Position numbers and translations under genes: made by a program. Below, piece by piece: positions 35,180 to 43,661 of a DNA stretch of 64,000 nucleotides. The DNA is taken from assembly GCA_963797335.1 (NCBI GenBank), contig CAWCOU010000008.1, positions 248,001-312,000 of the forward strand, given 5' to 3'. A model generated the notes under the pieces. The model was not told the origin of the DNA. It saw only the letters and a program-made list of their open reading frames with translations, and did not search any database. Position 1 is the stretch's first letter. The number at the start of each line of letters is the position of its first letter. The DNA comes from CAWCOU01 sp963797335 (GTDB lineage: Bacteria; Pseudomonadota; Gammaproteobacteria; JAURND01).

Positions 35180-35209
35180 TTGACATAAGGCACACAATGT
35201 GCTTATATT
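35180..35209 (+). promoter_or_regulatory. Promoter/operator of the second toxin-antitoxin pair
   Basis: TTGACA (35180-35185) and TATATT (35204-35209) are 18 bp apart. The spacer holds the near-palindrome AAGgCACAcaaTGTGCTT, a likely site for antitoxin autorepression. The start codon lies 75 bp downstream. Confidence 0.6.
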
Positions 35210-35283
35210 ATTCCAATACACATGATAAAGCCCCTTAAGGGTAAAAGACGACATGGAGGTCATTCTTACTTACGGAGTACTCC

Positions 35284-35601
35284 ATGTACCTAATTAACCA
35301 AACAATAACTTATAATTTTTCTGACGACAAAAATCGAAAACTGATTGAAGAAAGAAACATCAGCTTTGAAGAAATTATTTCTGCCATAAATGATGGGGCC
35401 GTATTAGACATTTTCGATCATCCAAATCAACATAAGTATCCCAATCAACGCATTTATGCTGTGCAAGTCAATGAATATGTATATGCAGTTCCATTTGTTA
35501 AAGAAAGCGAAAACACTCTGTTCCTAAAAACTATAATCCCGCACCGTAAATTGACTAAACGATATTTGGAGAATGATGACCATGAAAAAACGCAAACCTA
35601 A
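35284..35601 (+). CDS. BrnT-like toxin of a type II toxin-antitoxin pair
   Basis: 105 residues. The pattern FSDDKNRKLIEERNISFEEI, then AVLDIFDHPNQHKYPNQRIY, VPFVKE and FLKTIIPHRKLTKRYL matches the small RelE-fold toxins near the BrnT group. It is expected to be a ribonuclease blocking translation. Its end overlaps the antitoxin gene. Calling it BrnT proper would need a profile search. Confidence 0.7.
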   Translation: MYLINQTITYNFSDDKNRKLIEERNISFEEIISAINDGAVLDIFDHPNQHKYPNQRIYAVQVNEYVYAVPFVKESENTLFLKTIIPHRKLTKRYLENDDHEKTQT

Positions 35602-35884
35602 TGAACACCTCTCTCTTGATCCTGAGGAGAAAGAACTCGCTGACGCGATTGACAATGCCATTGATCAAGGAAAATTACATAGCACTAAAAATATTAAGCA
35701 AGAATTAGCCATCGCTCGAAAAGCGGCGGCAAATTCATTGCATAAAGATAGGCGAATAAATATCCGCATCGCTAATAACGATCTTAATCGGCTTAAACAA
35801 AAAGCCGCTTATGAAGGAATTCCTTACCAAACACTTATTGCTAGTATTCTACATAAATACGCCGCTGGCCATTTTCCAAAATAA
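35582..35884 (+). CDS. CopG-like antitoxin (ribbon-helix-helix)
   Basis: 100 residues from the ATG at 35582, with GGAG 10 nt upstream (in-frame ATGs at 35573 and 35576 are too close to it). The C-terminal RINIRIANNDLNRLKQKAA, then YEGIPYQTLIASILHKYA is a typical RHH antitoxin DNA-binding region. The N-terminus is charged and should neutralise the toxin. It overlaps the toxin gene by 20 bp. Confidence 0.75.
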   Translation: MKKRKPNEHLSLDPEEKELADAIDNAIDQGKLHSTKNIKQELAIARKAAANSLHKDRRINIRIANNDLNRLKQKAAYEGIPYQTLIASILHKYAAGHFPK

Positions 35885-35933
35885 ATCATTTATTATTTCG
35901 ACTATGCACCCTACACTATCCTTTTGAGACTAT

Positions 35934-36827
35934 ATGGATTTAATAAAAACCATGCTTAATAATAATTTACAGCAAAAAGAATTAAAAGAGATTTACTTGA
36001 AAATTTTAAAAATAGTAAGCGATGCAAAAATACATTTTGATTACTCTCAAATGTTACTAGGAGAAATGGAACGCGAGGCTTACAGGTTAAGCCCAACATT
36101 TTTTGGAAATACAATTATAGCACATCGAAACGAGGCAATTCGAAACTTAACCCTATTGTTCGATCGCACCAGCAGCTCTTTAGGATTGATAAAATTTTTA
36201 CATAAATGGTCTGAATATGAAAGCAATAGTGAAGTCATGGCGAGCCTGCAAACAGATTTAAATAAATTTGGAGGTTTTTATCTAACAACATCAATAGAAT
36301 CCTATAAAAAATCAAATAATTGTTTCTTTGCGAGAAATGATGAATTATTTCTTAGAACACCTGAAAAAGAAATAAAACTTGATTGCACAGTCCCAGCGAT
36401 TTTGAGCGATAAGTATAAGAATGAAGATGTTATTTTAGATTATAGAATATTAAAATCCATAATCGACATTAACCAAAAATTCCACGAACAGTTTAATGAT
36501 CAATTAAATTTTGAAAGAAAGATATTTGTCTTGAAAACCTATCGTGACAAGAAATTTTCGCATCCGGACAAATCGAATATCTCTGGAAAATTTTCTTGTC
36601 AGCTTGCTTCTGAAATTAGAATTGATGAACTTAAAGACTTGGTGGCTATTGCAATTCAACTTAGCTCAAACTATTCTAAAACGATGGGAGTTAATGACTT
36701 CGATAGCCATGTCCATTTTTCTAAAGATTATGAATTACTTTTTCAAAAAATTGACCATTGGTATTCTCTTACTGAAGTTACCAAACAAAAAGAAAGATTA
36801 GAGTTAAAAAAATCAATGGCTACTTAA
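35934..36827 (+). CDS. HEPN/AbiU2-like protein, putative RNase
   Basis: 297 residues, helical, AT-rich. The motif Arg204-x5-His210 (RDKKFSH followed by PDK) fits the Rx4-6H catalytic signature of HEPN ribonucleases, and its setting resembles AbiU2-type HEPN proteins (a helix followed by R-D-K-x-x-x-H). No partner nucleotidyltransferase is adjacent; the toxin-antitoxin pair lies 50 bp upstream on the same strand. A defence or toxin role is inferred. Confidence 0.5.
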   Translation: MDLIKTMLNNNLQQKELKEIYLKILKIVSDAKIHFDYSQMLLGEMEREAYRLSPTFFGNTIIAHRNEAIRNLTLLFDRTSSSLGLIKFLHKWSEYESNSEVMASLQTDLNKFGGFYLTTSIESYKKSNNCFFARNDELFLRTPEKEIKLDCTVPAILSDKYKNEDVILDYRILKSIIDINQKFHEQFNDQLNFERKIFVLKTYRDKKFSHPDKSNISGKFSCQLASEIRIDELKDLVAIAIQLSSNYSKTMGVNDFDSHVHFSKDYELLFQKIDHWYSLTEVTKQKERLELKKSMAT

Positions 36828-36853
36828 CATTTTCAAAATTAAGTGAGTTTTTT

Positions 36854-37225
36854 ATGAAATTTTACAAATGCGCACTGTTTTTCTCTCTGCCACTTTTCTT
36901 TACCTTAACTGCACATGCTAATTTTGAAGGAAAATACTACTGCAAAGGGTATGATCCTTTTTTTAAAGTAAATTATCAGGGTCCACTAGAAATAATCAAA
37001 ACAGGTGAGACTTATAAAATTACAGCGGACTTTGGTGAGGATAAATATACTGGAACGGGAATGTTAGATAAAAATAATAGTTTAGCAGCCTCTTTCATAA
37101 ATCCTAAAAGCCTGCAGGATTCTGGCATTGAAATTTACAAAGTGGATGCTAACGGAAATCTAGATGCAATCTGGACTAGCGAAGGGAAAGAGCAGCTAGC
37201 CAAAGAAACTTGTTTAAAGCAATAG
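36854..37225 (+). CDS. Secreted hypothetical protein, copy B of a duplicated pair
   Basis: 123 residues, nearly identical to the protein at 34287-34658. Changes are few (for example AHANF for AQAHF at the signal cleavage region, and KVDANGN for RVNAKGN). The same signal peptide and cysteines are kept, so both copies look functional. It closes a 2.9-kb segment whose ends are these direct repeats. Confidence 0.8.
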   Translation: MKFYKCALFFSLPLFFTLTAHANFEGKYYCKGYDPFFKVNYQGPLEIIKTGETYKITADFGEDKYTGTGMLDKNNSLAASFINPKSLQDSGIEIYKVDANGNLDAIWTSEGKEQLAKETCLKQ

Positions 37226-37311
37226 TATTTCGCGCACCTGAAGTAACCCCCTGAAACCCTAGCGAACGCTTTTCGTAATTTCAACCCATTCCTATCTTAA
37301 GCCCTTAAAAA

Positions 37312-37350
37312 TGGCCGTATTCGGTTGATTTTTGGCCGTATTATTATAAT
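37312..37350 (+). promoter_or_regulatory. Repeated tggccgtatt sites and -10 box upstream of the Fic gene
   Basis: The decamer TGGCCGTATT occurs at 37312-37321 and 37333-37342, 21 bp (two helical turns) apart, and again inside the gene at 37408-37417. TATAAT follows at 37345-37350. Such spacing suits cooperative binding, perhaps by the winged-helix domain of the gene product. This is inference. Confidence 0.4.
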
Positions 37351-37385
37351 CTATTGATTATATTGATTTTTATAAAGAGCACCTC

Positions 37386-38418
37386 ATGGCAAAAAAGAAT
37401 GGAAAAATGGCCGTATTAATGGCTTTGCGTCACCATAATCGCCCGATGACCTTAAGAGAGCTACTGGAGATCCTTGGGGAAACATTTGCTGAGCGTACGA
37501 TGCGCCGTTGGCTAAATGAGCTAACCAGCGAAGGGGTGGTCAAAAAAAGAGGGCAAAAACGCAATAGCCGCTATCAAGCAGTATCATTGCCACCTGTTCG
37601 ATCTAGCTTTTTTAAAAGGGAAGGCTCTTCCTCATTACAAGCGATTGACTATGTCCAACAGCCTTTATTTAAGCGAGCTCCGGTGGCTTATAACCACCTT
37701 TGGCTAGAGAATTATCTACCCAATGAAACTTTCTATTTATCACCCAGCCAACGTAAAACCATGCATACCGAAGGGGAACGCAATATTGATAATCATTCGT
37801 CGGGAACCTATGCAAAGAAAATATATAACCGGTTGTTAATCGATTTATCCTATAATTCATCACGTTTGGAAGGAAATACTTATTCATTGCTCGATACGGA
37901 GCGTCTGATTTTTGAAGGTGTCGCTAGAACAGATAAACTTGACGAAGAAGAAATCATGATACTTAATCATAAAGAAGCTCTTCATCATTTAATAGACAGC
38001 GCACCTAAAATTCAAATAGATTTGAACGAAACCTGCTCACTCCACTATCTATTGTCTGATGGTTTGGTTAGGACATCGTATTCCGGAAATATACGCGATT
38101 CGGGAGTACGTATTGGTGGATCTACCTATGTTCCTTTGGAAAATAAACTTGAAATAGCGCGCCTACTGAACTTAATTTGTGAAAATGCCAAAAAAATACA
38201 AAATCCTTTCGAATGTAGTTTATTCTTGTTAACTCAAATTGCTTACTTACAGCCATTTATTGATGTTAACAAACGTACCTCTCGCTTAAGCGCTAATATT
38301 CCTTTAATCAAAAATAATCTTGTCCTTGTCCTTTAACGACATTGAGAAAGAAGATTATAATTCAGCTACGATTTCTATTTATGAACTCAATGAGGTCGCC
38401 CCTTTAGCAGAATTATAA
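37386..38418 (+). pseudogene. 5' part of a disrupted winged-helix Fic-family gene
   Basis: The open part (37386-38336) encodes an N-terminal winged helix (MTLRELLEILGETFAERTMR), then a Fic domain with SSRLEGNTYSLLDTERL (the inhibitory-helix-like S/T-x-x-x-E-G/N region) and the Fic loop QPFIDVNKRTSRL, where Gln replaces the usual His. A +1 frameshift in the cttgtccttgtcc tract near 38325 ends it early. The next frame continues SFNDIEKEDYNSATISIYEL to a TAA at 38416. The gene resumes at 40044 after the IS element. Fic proteins AMPylate targets; this copy is dead. Confidence 0.8.
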
Positions 38419-38507
38419 ACTTTTTCTTATTTGCGTAGCTGCAAACTATACCACTCGCCATTGAAGATACGAACTCTGCTGCACTGAATTAAAAAAGATG
38501 TTAAAAA

Positions 38508-39557
38508 ATGTGGATGGGAAGGATGCTATCCAAAAAGGAACGAGATGATTTAATTCGACGTCACCGTCAAGAGCGTGATGGTCGAATTAGCGACCGTATC
38601 AAAGCGGTATTAGCCTATGATGATGGGTATTCTTATTCGGAAATTGCAAGGATTTTGCTGCTAGATGATGAAACGATTCGTCGCCACCTAGAAGATTTTC
38701 AGCGGGAAAATAAGCTTTTCCCAGAAAATGGAGGTAGCGAAGCCTTATTGACTGAAAAAGAAGCGAAAGAATTGACTGAGTATCTTCAAGAGATCACATA
38801 CCTTTATGTCAAAGATATTTGCCAGTATGTCAAAAAGACTTACGGTATTTGCTATAGCATTAGTGGAATGACGAAGTGGTTGCGCGGGAATAATTTTTGC
38901 TATAAGAAAGCGCATGGAATTCCTGCGAAAGCAGACAAGCAGAGGCAAGAAGCATTTATTCGTCACTATAATCGATTAAAGAAAAAAGCAGGGGAAAAGG
39001 AGCCGATTTATTTTGCAGATAGCGTGCATCCACAACATCAAACACAATTAACCTATGGTTGGATTTTGAAAGGTATTAGAAAAGAAATTGCGACGACTGC
39101 AAAACAAAAGCGATTAAATATTATTGGCGGAATTTGTTTAAATGGACATCGATTTAGTTATCGCCAAGTAGAGAAAGTAGATGCGGCAAATATTTGCGAT
39201 TTTCTATGGAATTTACGTAAATCTCATCCTGGAAGATATTATGTTCATGTGATTTGGGATAATGCAAAACTTCATCGAAATGATGAGGTGCATTATTTTG
39301 CAAAAGAGCTGGGAATTAAATTACATTATTTACCGCCGTATTCTCCGAATTTAAATCCAGTTGAACGAGTATGGAAATTGATGCATGAAAGTGTGCGGCA
39401 TAATCAGTATTATGGAAAATTCTCGGAGTTTAGTGAAGCTGTATTGGGATTTTTTAATGGTATTGGTAGAAAGAAGACTCTTTTGCGTAATCGAATCACT
39501 GATAATTTTCAAGTTCTACATTCGCCTCTTCTCGAACCTGGCAATGTGTTAGTATAA
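38508..39557 (+). CDS. IS630-family transposase
   Basis: 349 residues. An N-terminal helix-turn-helix (RIKAVLAYDDGYSYSEIARIL) is followed by a DDE catalytic domain: Asp in IYFADSVHPQHQ, Asp in VIWDNAKLH and Glu in LNPVERVWKLMHES, the IS630/Tc1-mariner pattern. The coding frame is intact. The start may be ATG 38508 or the in-frame ATG at 38523. Confidence 0.9.
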   Translation: MWMGRMLSKKERDDLIRRHRQERDGRISDRIKAVLAYDDGYSYSEIARILLLDDETIRRHLEDFQRENKLFPENGGSEALLTEKEAKELTEYLQEITYLYVKDICQYVKKTYGICYSISGMTKWLRGNNFCYKKAHGIPAKADKQRQEAFIRHYNRLKKKAGEKEPIYFADSVHPQHQTQLTYGWILKGIRKEIATTAKQKRLNIIGGICLNGHRFSYRQVEKVDAANICDFLWNLRKSHPGRYYVHVIWDNAKLHRNDEVHYFAKELGIKLHYLPPYSPNLNPVERVWKLMHESVRHNQYYGKFSEFSEAVLGFFNGIGRKKTLLRNRITDNFQVLHSPLLEPGNVLV

Positions 39558-39588
39558 TCGAATTTTTAATTATTGGAGTAAAGCAACG

Positions 39589-39987
39589 ATGTCACCTAAG
39601 GAAATGAAAAAGTTTATCCAAGAAGTTTTTATTAATCTTATTGAAAATAGGGATGCTGATGAGAAAACCTATGCTAAATATTTTTCTAAAGATTATATCC
39701 AGTATGTCGATGGTAAAGTTCTCGACTACGATCATTTTGTTAAACATATGAAAGCGCTAGCAGATACGATAAAATCGGCCAAAGTAACTTTTAAACACAT
39801 CGTTTCCGAGAATGATAAAGTTGCAACCATCCACAGAGTGAATGCGGTTAAACACGACGGTAGTCAAATTGAAGTTCAAGTCAATGCGCTTTTTCAAATT
39901 AAGAATAATAAAATTATTCTTTGCGACGAATTAACTTACTTAATTCAAGGTGAAAAATCGGATAAAGATTTAGCATCCAGAAATTAA
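39589..39987 (+). CDS. SnoaL/NTF2-like protein inside the IS element
   Basis: 132 residues. GGAG lies upstream of the ATG, 31 bp after the transposase stop. The pattern (FINLIENRDADEKTYAKYFS, DYIQYVDGKVLDYDHFVKHM, HRVNAVKHDGSQIEVQVNAL, IILCDELTYLI) fits the NTF2 cone fold of SnoaL-like proteins. Such folds serve as small-molecule isomerases or binding proteins. It lies within the inferred IS ends, so it is a passenger gene. Function unknown. Confidence 0.7.
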   Translation: MSPKEMKKFIQEVFINLIENRDADEKTYAKYFSKDYIQYVDGKVLDYDHFVKHMKALADTIKSAKVTFKHIVSENDKVATIHRVNAVKHDGSQIEVQVNALFQIKNNKIILCDELTYLIQGEKSDKDLASRN

Positions 39988-40043
39988 AATTTTACGAATA
40001 CTTAATTTCCTGGAACTTCGCATCTTGAAGTGTAATGGGTATA

Positions 40044-40317
40044 TACGATGCCAATGCCGAAGCTGTCGGTTACGACGAGGTTAGAGTTCGTTATCGACAA
40101 ACACGCCGCGACATCATTCGTCACATCATTTATTAATTGTTTAACCAAAACAGCTATCGATGCATATATACAAGAACAAGCTCAAGTAATATCGAAAGAA
40201 TACCGTGAACATTTTATAAAAACTATCAATGAAGATCTGATTGAAATAAATTTACATCGCATCGCTGGCCTAGGAATGACCGCTCAACAATTAAAAACTT
40301 GGTTATCGAGAAGATAA
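40044..40317 (+). pseudogene. 3' part of the disrupted Fic-family gene
   Basis: It starts in frame with the 5' part across the excised IS: YDANAEAVGYDEVRVRYRQT, then RRDIIRHII. It then shifts frame near 40125 into INCLTKTAIDAYIQEQAQ and ends EINLHRIAGLGMTAQQLKTW before the stop at 40318. The RxRYRxxxR segment and the C-terminal helices resemble the tail of long Fic proteins. An ATG at 40048 opens an 89-codon frame that is unlikely to be a separate gene. Confidence 0.7.
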
Positions 40318-40516
40318 GAAAACCTTAATATTCACTGGCTTGCCTTTGTCAGGAGAAGCACACCTTGAATAGTGTGCTCTTCACAGAACTCTTGACATTA
40401 CTAAGTAAGGTTTTTTACTATTAGCAACTGGATTAAGTGAAGTAGCGTAAAAAATTATCTGTTAAGTTCCAGGTGGTTTTTTAGTGTCTTTGGTATTGAA
40501 GCTGCGTGAGAAGAAA

Positions 40517-41185
40517 ATGAAACTAAGAACTCAATTTGCATTGTTAATCTTTGTCGGATTACTAGCCCCCTCTGCCTTTTCTGATGTAAGCAAAAATAGC
40601 ATTTATATTTCCGGCGCTGGGGGATATGGCAGTTTATCTACCCCAGACAGCTATCCTAACCCCAATAGTGACTTTGTAACTAGCACTTCTTTCAACATAC
40701 ATAGCTTTGTCAGTGGTTTAGATATCGGTTACAACTACGAAATAGCCAAACATATATTGGTCGGAGCCGAGTTAGGTTGGGATAATAATGGGCAAGCTAA
40801 ATATACCACGGTTTATCCGGGCGACTTGACTGAGGTGTTGACTATCAAATCTCATGATATTGACCTATTGGCAACAAGCACGTATATGTTTGATAATGGA
40901 CTAAATTTCTTTGGAAAGGCTGGAGTCGCGCGTGTATATCAAAAAGGTATATGGAGTGACACAGGGTGGCCTGATCAAAGTGTTGATAAAACTCAATATC
41001 AGCCCATGCTGGCTGCTGGTATAGGTTATCAAATAAAAATGTTCAATATATTTGTCCAATATGATCATATCTTTGGTCAAAATGCTAATCAAATGACCGA
41101 TATATTTAATGAGAAAGGTGAATTTACAAATACTGTAGCGTCTAACGCCATTAAATTAGGTGTGCAAATTAAATTTAATATTTAA
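40517..41185 (+). CDS. Outer-membrane beta-barrel protein
   Basis: 222 residues from the ATG at 40517 (GAGAAGA upstream). A signal peptide at 1-21 (LLIFVGLLAPSAFS) precedes amphipathic strands (YISGAGGYGSL, GLDIGYNYEIAKHILVGAELGWDN, FFGKAGVARVYQK, MLAAGIGYQIKMFNIFVQYDHIFG). It ends KLGVQIKFNI, an alternating C-terminal strand typical of OmpA-like/OmpW-like 8-stranded barrels. Specific role unknown. Confidence 0.8.
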   Translation: MKLRTQFALLIFVGLLAPSAFSDVSKNSIYISGAGGYGSLSTPDSYPNPNSDFVTSTSFNIHSFVSGLDIGYNYEIAKHILVGAELGWDNNGQAKYTTVYPGDLTEVLTIKSHDIDLLATSTYMFDNGLNFFGKAGVARVYQKGIWSDTGWPDQSVDKTQYQPMLAAGIGYQIKMFNIFVQYDHIFGQNANQMTDIFNEKGEFTNTVASNAIKLGVQIKFNI

Positions 41186-41222
41186 TAGTCGAATGTTTAA
41201 AACCGACTGTAAAGCATCCCTC

Positions 41223-41285
41223 TAATGCCATTTTGAGGCGCAATTTGGCATTAGCGATGCCAAATTGTGGCTCAAAGTGGCATTA
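41223..41285. repeat. Palindromic element with 29-bp arms
   Basis: Arm 41223-41251 (TAATGCCATTTTGAGG...) pairs with 41257-41285 across a 5-nt loop with about four mismatches. It may serve as a terminator for the barrel gene or be a dispersed repeat. Confidence 0.65.
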
Positions 41286-41426
41286 CACAACACGAAGACA
41301 GCGTTGGAATGGTTCTTTGTTCGCCAGGTTACTTATTTGGCTGTAAATTTATAGGCGATTCCTGTGCTCATAAACCCCGCCATCAACAGTGATGAGTTTA
41401 AGAAAATGAATGCCATGGTCATCTAC

Positions 41427-42009
41427 TAATATGGTGTATAGTGGTCAAGCATATTATTTGAAGTATTGTCTTTAGAGAAGTAACGATCACATCTTTCCTC
41501 AGCTTCAATTTTTAAACGTTCTATCAGTTTGGCACCTTCTTTTGCTAACTTTCCCGACAAAATAACGGTTTGTTCGCCACGCTTTAGATAAACAGCTTCA
41601 AGTATTCTTTTTCTGACAGCGTCAGCTAATCTGCCCGGTAAATGACAACCAGCTGAGCCCGTTATAATTTTTTCTACTGCTCGTAATATATCGGCAAACA
41701 GCCTTCGGCTTTTGGCGTTGTGGCCTGCTCCATATAGAGTTCTTTTAAAACTAATTGCAATCTTTTTTCTCCGACTGATCCTGAATCATTGTAAGCACCC
41801 TTCTTTTGGGGCATGTAGAAATCAATTTGTGAGGCCATAACCTCCGGGTCATTCTTTAGAGCTTGGTCAAGAAAATCCAGCTCCACGGGATCTAGCTTCC
41901 AATAATATTTGTCAATCCATTTCATTAACCGATAGTAGGCTGTTATATAATCCAACACGGCAAAACCATTGAGTTTTTTCTCGTCATTGTGTTTTCTATC
42001 AAACATCAT
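41427..42009 (-). pseudogene. Orphan gene, probably frameshifted
   Basis: The first frame starts at the ATG at 42009 (MMFDRKHNDEKKLNGFAVLD) and stops at 41674. A second frame overlaps it (open from about 41790) and runs to a TAG at 41427, encoding SRRLFADILRAVEKIITGSA then GCHLPGRLADAVRKRILEAV and KRGEQTVILSGKLAKEGAKL. Both parts look protein-like. A single indel, for instance in the A6 run near 41765, would fuse them into about 190 residues. Two coupled genes are the alternative. Family unknown. Confidence 0.5.
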
Positions 42010-42278
42010 GATTATTTATCTCATTGTTACCTATATTACATAGCTCGCCGTTTCCTGGGAGTGCGGGTGGGCCGCCTGCGCTCTCAGGGGAGGTACGACG
42101 ACGATATCCTTAATTTAGCGGATCGCATTTAATAGTTGAAATTAGCGGTTATCTATACTTACAATGGATGTAGTATAGAATATTTAGTGCCATCATATAA
42201 ACCAACTTTTGTGTCAGCTCGATAAATGGCATTACATCAGTCTAAAAACAAAATATTCCATTATAAGGGATTTAATTT

Positions 42279-42719
42279 ATGAAAAAAACATTATTTGGTT
42301 TGATATTGACGATAATTTACAATTTAGCTTATGCTGGCACGGGCCCTATAGTGACGGGCAACATCACTCACTCCACCATTCCCATGAACTATTATTTCTT
42401 GGAAATATATGTTCAAGATTCGCCAACGCCGTCACCTGATTTTCTAATGAATATCTTTTTTATGCCAGAATTAGGTTATATCAATGGTGGTCAACCTCAC
42501 CCCATTACCATTACAAAACTTGTTATTGAAAATAAAAATCCATCTTGCCAGGATAAAAACCATATTTTCACTTTGCCATTACCTGCCTCCTGCGGTGTAA
42601 CAATCACCGATGGTTCTAATATCAATATTAATGGGGCCTTAAAAATCCAAGAAACCGCTCCTCAACTTGAGTGTCCAAATTTATCTGTTGATAATTTATT
42701 TTGTACCGTTAACAGCTAA
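42279..42719 (+). CDS. Secreted hypothetical protein
   Basis: 146 residues. The ATG is preceded by AAGGGA. A signal peptide (MKKTLFGLILTIIYNLAYA) is followed by a beta-rich mature part with Cys in SCQD, SCGV, ECPN and FCTV, able to form two disulfides. No family recognised. The upstream ribosome-binding context resembles that of the secreted gene at 34287. Confidence 0.7.
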   Translation: MKKTLFGLILTIIYNLAYAGTGPIVTGNITHSTIPMNYYFLEIYVQDSPTPSPDFLMNIFFMPELGYINGGQPHPITITKLVIENKNPSCQDKNHIFTLPLPASCGVTITDGSNININGALKIQETAPQLECPNLSVDNLFCTVNS

Positions 42720-42804
42720 TTGAACGCAAAGAATTTTTATTTTCCTTAGGCATAGCTTTTGGCAGCAGAGGCGAAAAAATCATTTGCATCGTTCATTTCG
42801 TTAC

Positions 42805-43509
42805 TTATGATTTTTTGCTCACTAATGCCAATAATCTAATAGGCGCTTCGGTTGCCTGCTTGACCTTAATTGGAACCGGCATGATAAAGCTACCGACGAT
42901 GGGTAAATTATTGAGATTAGCCGCGTTTTCAACAATAAATTTACCCGCTTGCAGCCATAATTGATGCACTGGGTAACCATCTTCTGGACGATCAGGAGAT
43001 AAAGTATCAATACCGAAGCCACACACTTGCTTTTCTATCAACATCAAAACTGCGTCTTTCGATACAGCAGGAAATCGATAGTGATTTCTATATTTCTCTG
43101 GCTCTTGCCAAAAGCGCTCCCAGCCCGTTTTAATCATTACAAAGGTACCAGGGAGAATTGAGAAAAATTGTTTTTCAAAACGATGAATGTCATCGGTTGA
43201 AACATAATAAAGTTCATGCGCATCAGCGGAAACATCAATGACTACACAGGGAGCCACCAGTTGTGAGATAGCGATTTGGTCAATCGTCAGACCACCGGGT
43301 ATGCAATGTGCAGGCGCATCCAAATGAGTACCAATACCGGCGGGCATCTTAAATTGTCCAACTTTAAATTTTACTTCAGTGGTACAGGCCGCATAATCTA
43401 ATTGGATATGATGCTGGAAACCACAGCCATCCTCCCAAGTTGGAATATTTTCATCGAGTGTATGCGTTAAATCGATCAAGGAATAAGGAAATTTTATTTC
43501 TATGGTCAT
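42805..43509 (-). CDS. Cyclase-family metal-dependent hydrolase (kynurenine formamidase-like)
   Basis: 234 residues of the PF04199 cyclase family. The metal-binding motif HxGTHxDxPxH appears as GIGTHLDAPAHC (first position Met rather than His: KMPAGIGTHLDAPAH). Also LIDLTHTLDENIPTW, GTFVMIKTGWERFW and CGFGIDTLSPD, LNNLPIVGSF. Members hydrolyse N-formylkynurenine, isatin and similar amides. No other kynurenine-pathway gene is here, so the substrate is open. Confidence 0.85.
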   Translation of the reverse strand: MTIEIKFPYSLIDLTHTLDENIPTWEDGCGFQHHIQLDYAACTTEVKFKVGQFKMPAGIGTHLDAPAHCIPGGLTIDQIAISQLVAPCVVIDVSADAHELYYVSTDDIHRFEKQFFSILPGTFVMIKTGWERFWQEPEKYRNHYRFPAVSKDAVLMLIEKQVCGFGIDTLSPDRPEDGYPVHQLWLQAGKFIVENAANLNNLPIVGSFIMPVPIKVKQATEAPIRLLALVSKKS

Positions 43510-43661
43510 GAAGCTACATCCTCAAATCTCACACGTCTGCTTTCTTCAACCGATACAACACATGCTGAGAAGGCGGATGTTCTAAAGCTAATTTCGAGTG
43601 AAAACGGCATAGGTTATGTTACTTGCCAGTAGTTTTCTTTTTAGTTTATTTGAACGCACGC

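Larger units (their letters stand above)
38449..40041 (+). mobile_element. IS630-family element with an NTF2-like passenger gene
   Basis: About 1.6 kb. The ends 38447-38476 and 40014-40043 are inverted repeats with 20 of 30 matches, sharing TATACC and AAGATnCGAA. A TA dinucleotide flanks each side (38447-38448, 40042-40043), as expected for IS630. Removing the element with one TA joins the two halves of the Fic gene in frame (CTA TAC across the join). It contains the transposase and one further gene at 39589-39987. Confidence 0.75.

Noticed and set aside
40048..40317. Stand-alone 89-residue gene
   Set aside because: Its C-terminal part and the adjacent frame read as the tail of the interrupted Fic gene, and the ATG lies four bases after the IS junction.
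43540..43625. Short minus-strand frame reading CRFHSKLALEHPPSQHVLYR
   Set aside because: Looks protein-like but has no start codon, only about 29 codons and no family I can name; could be a gene remnant.
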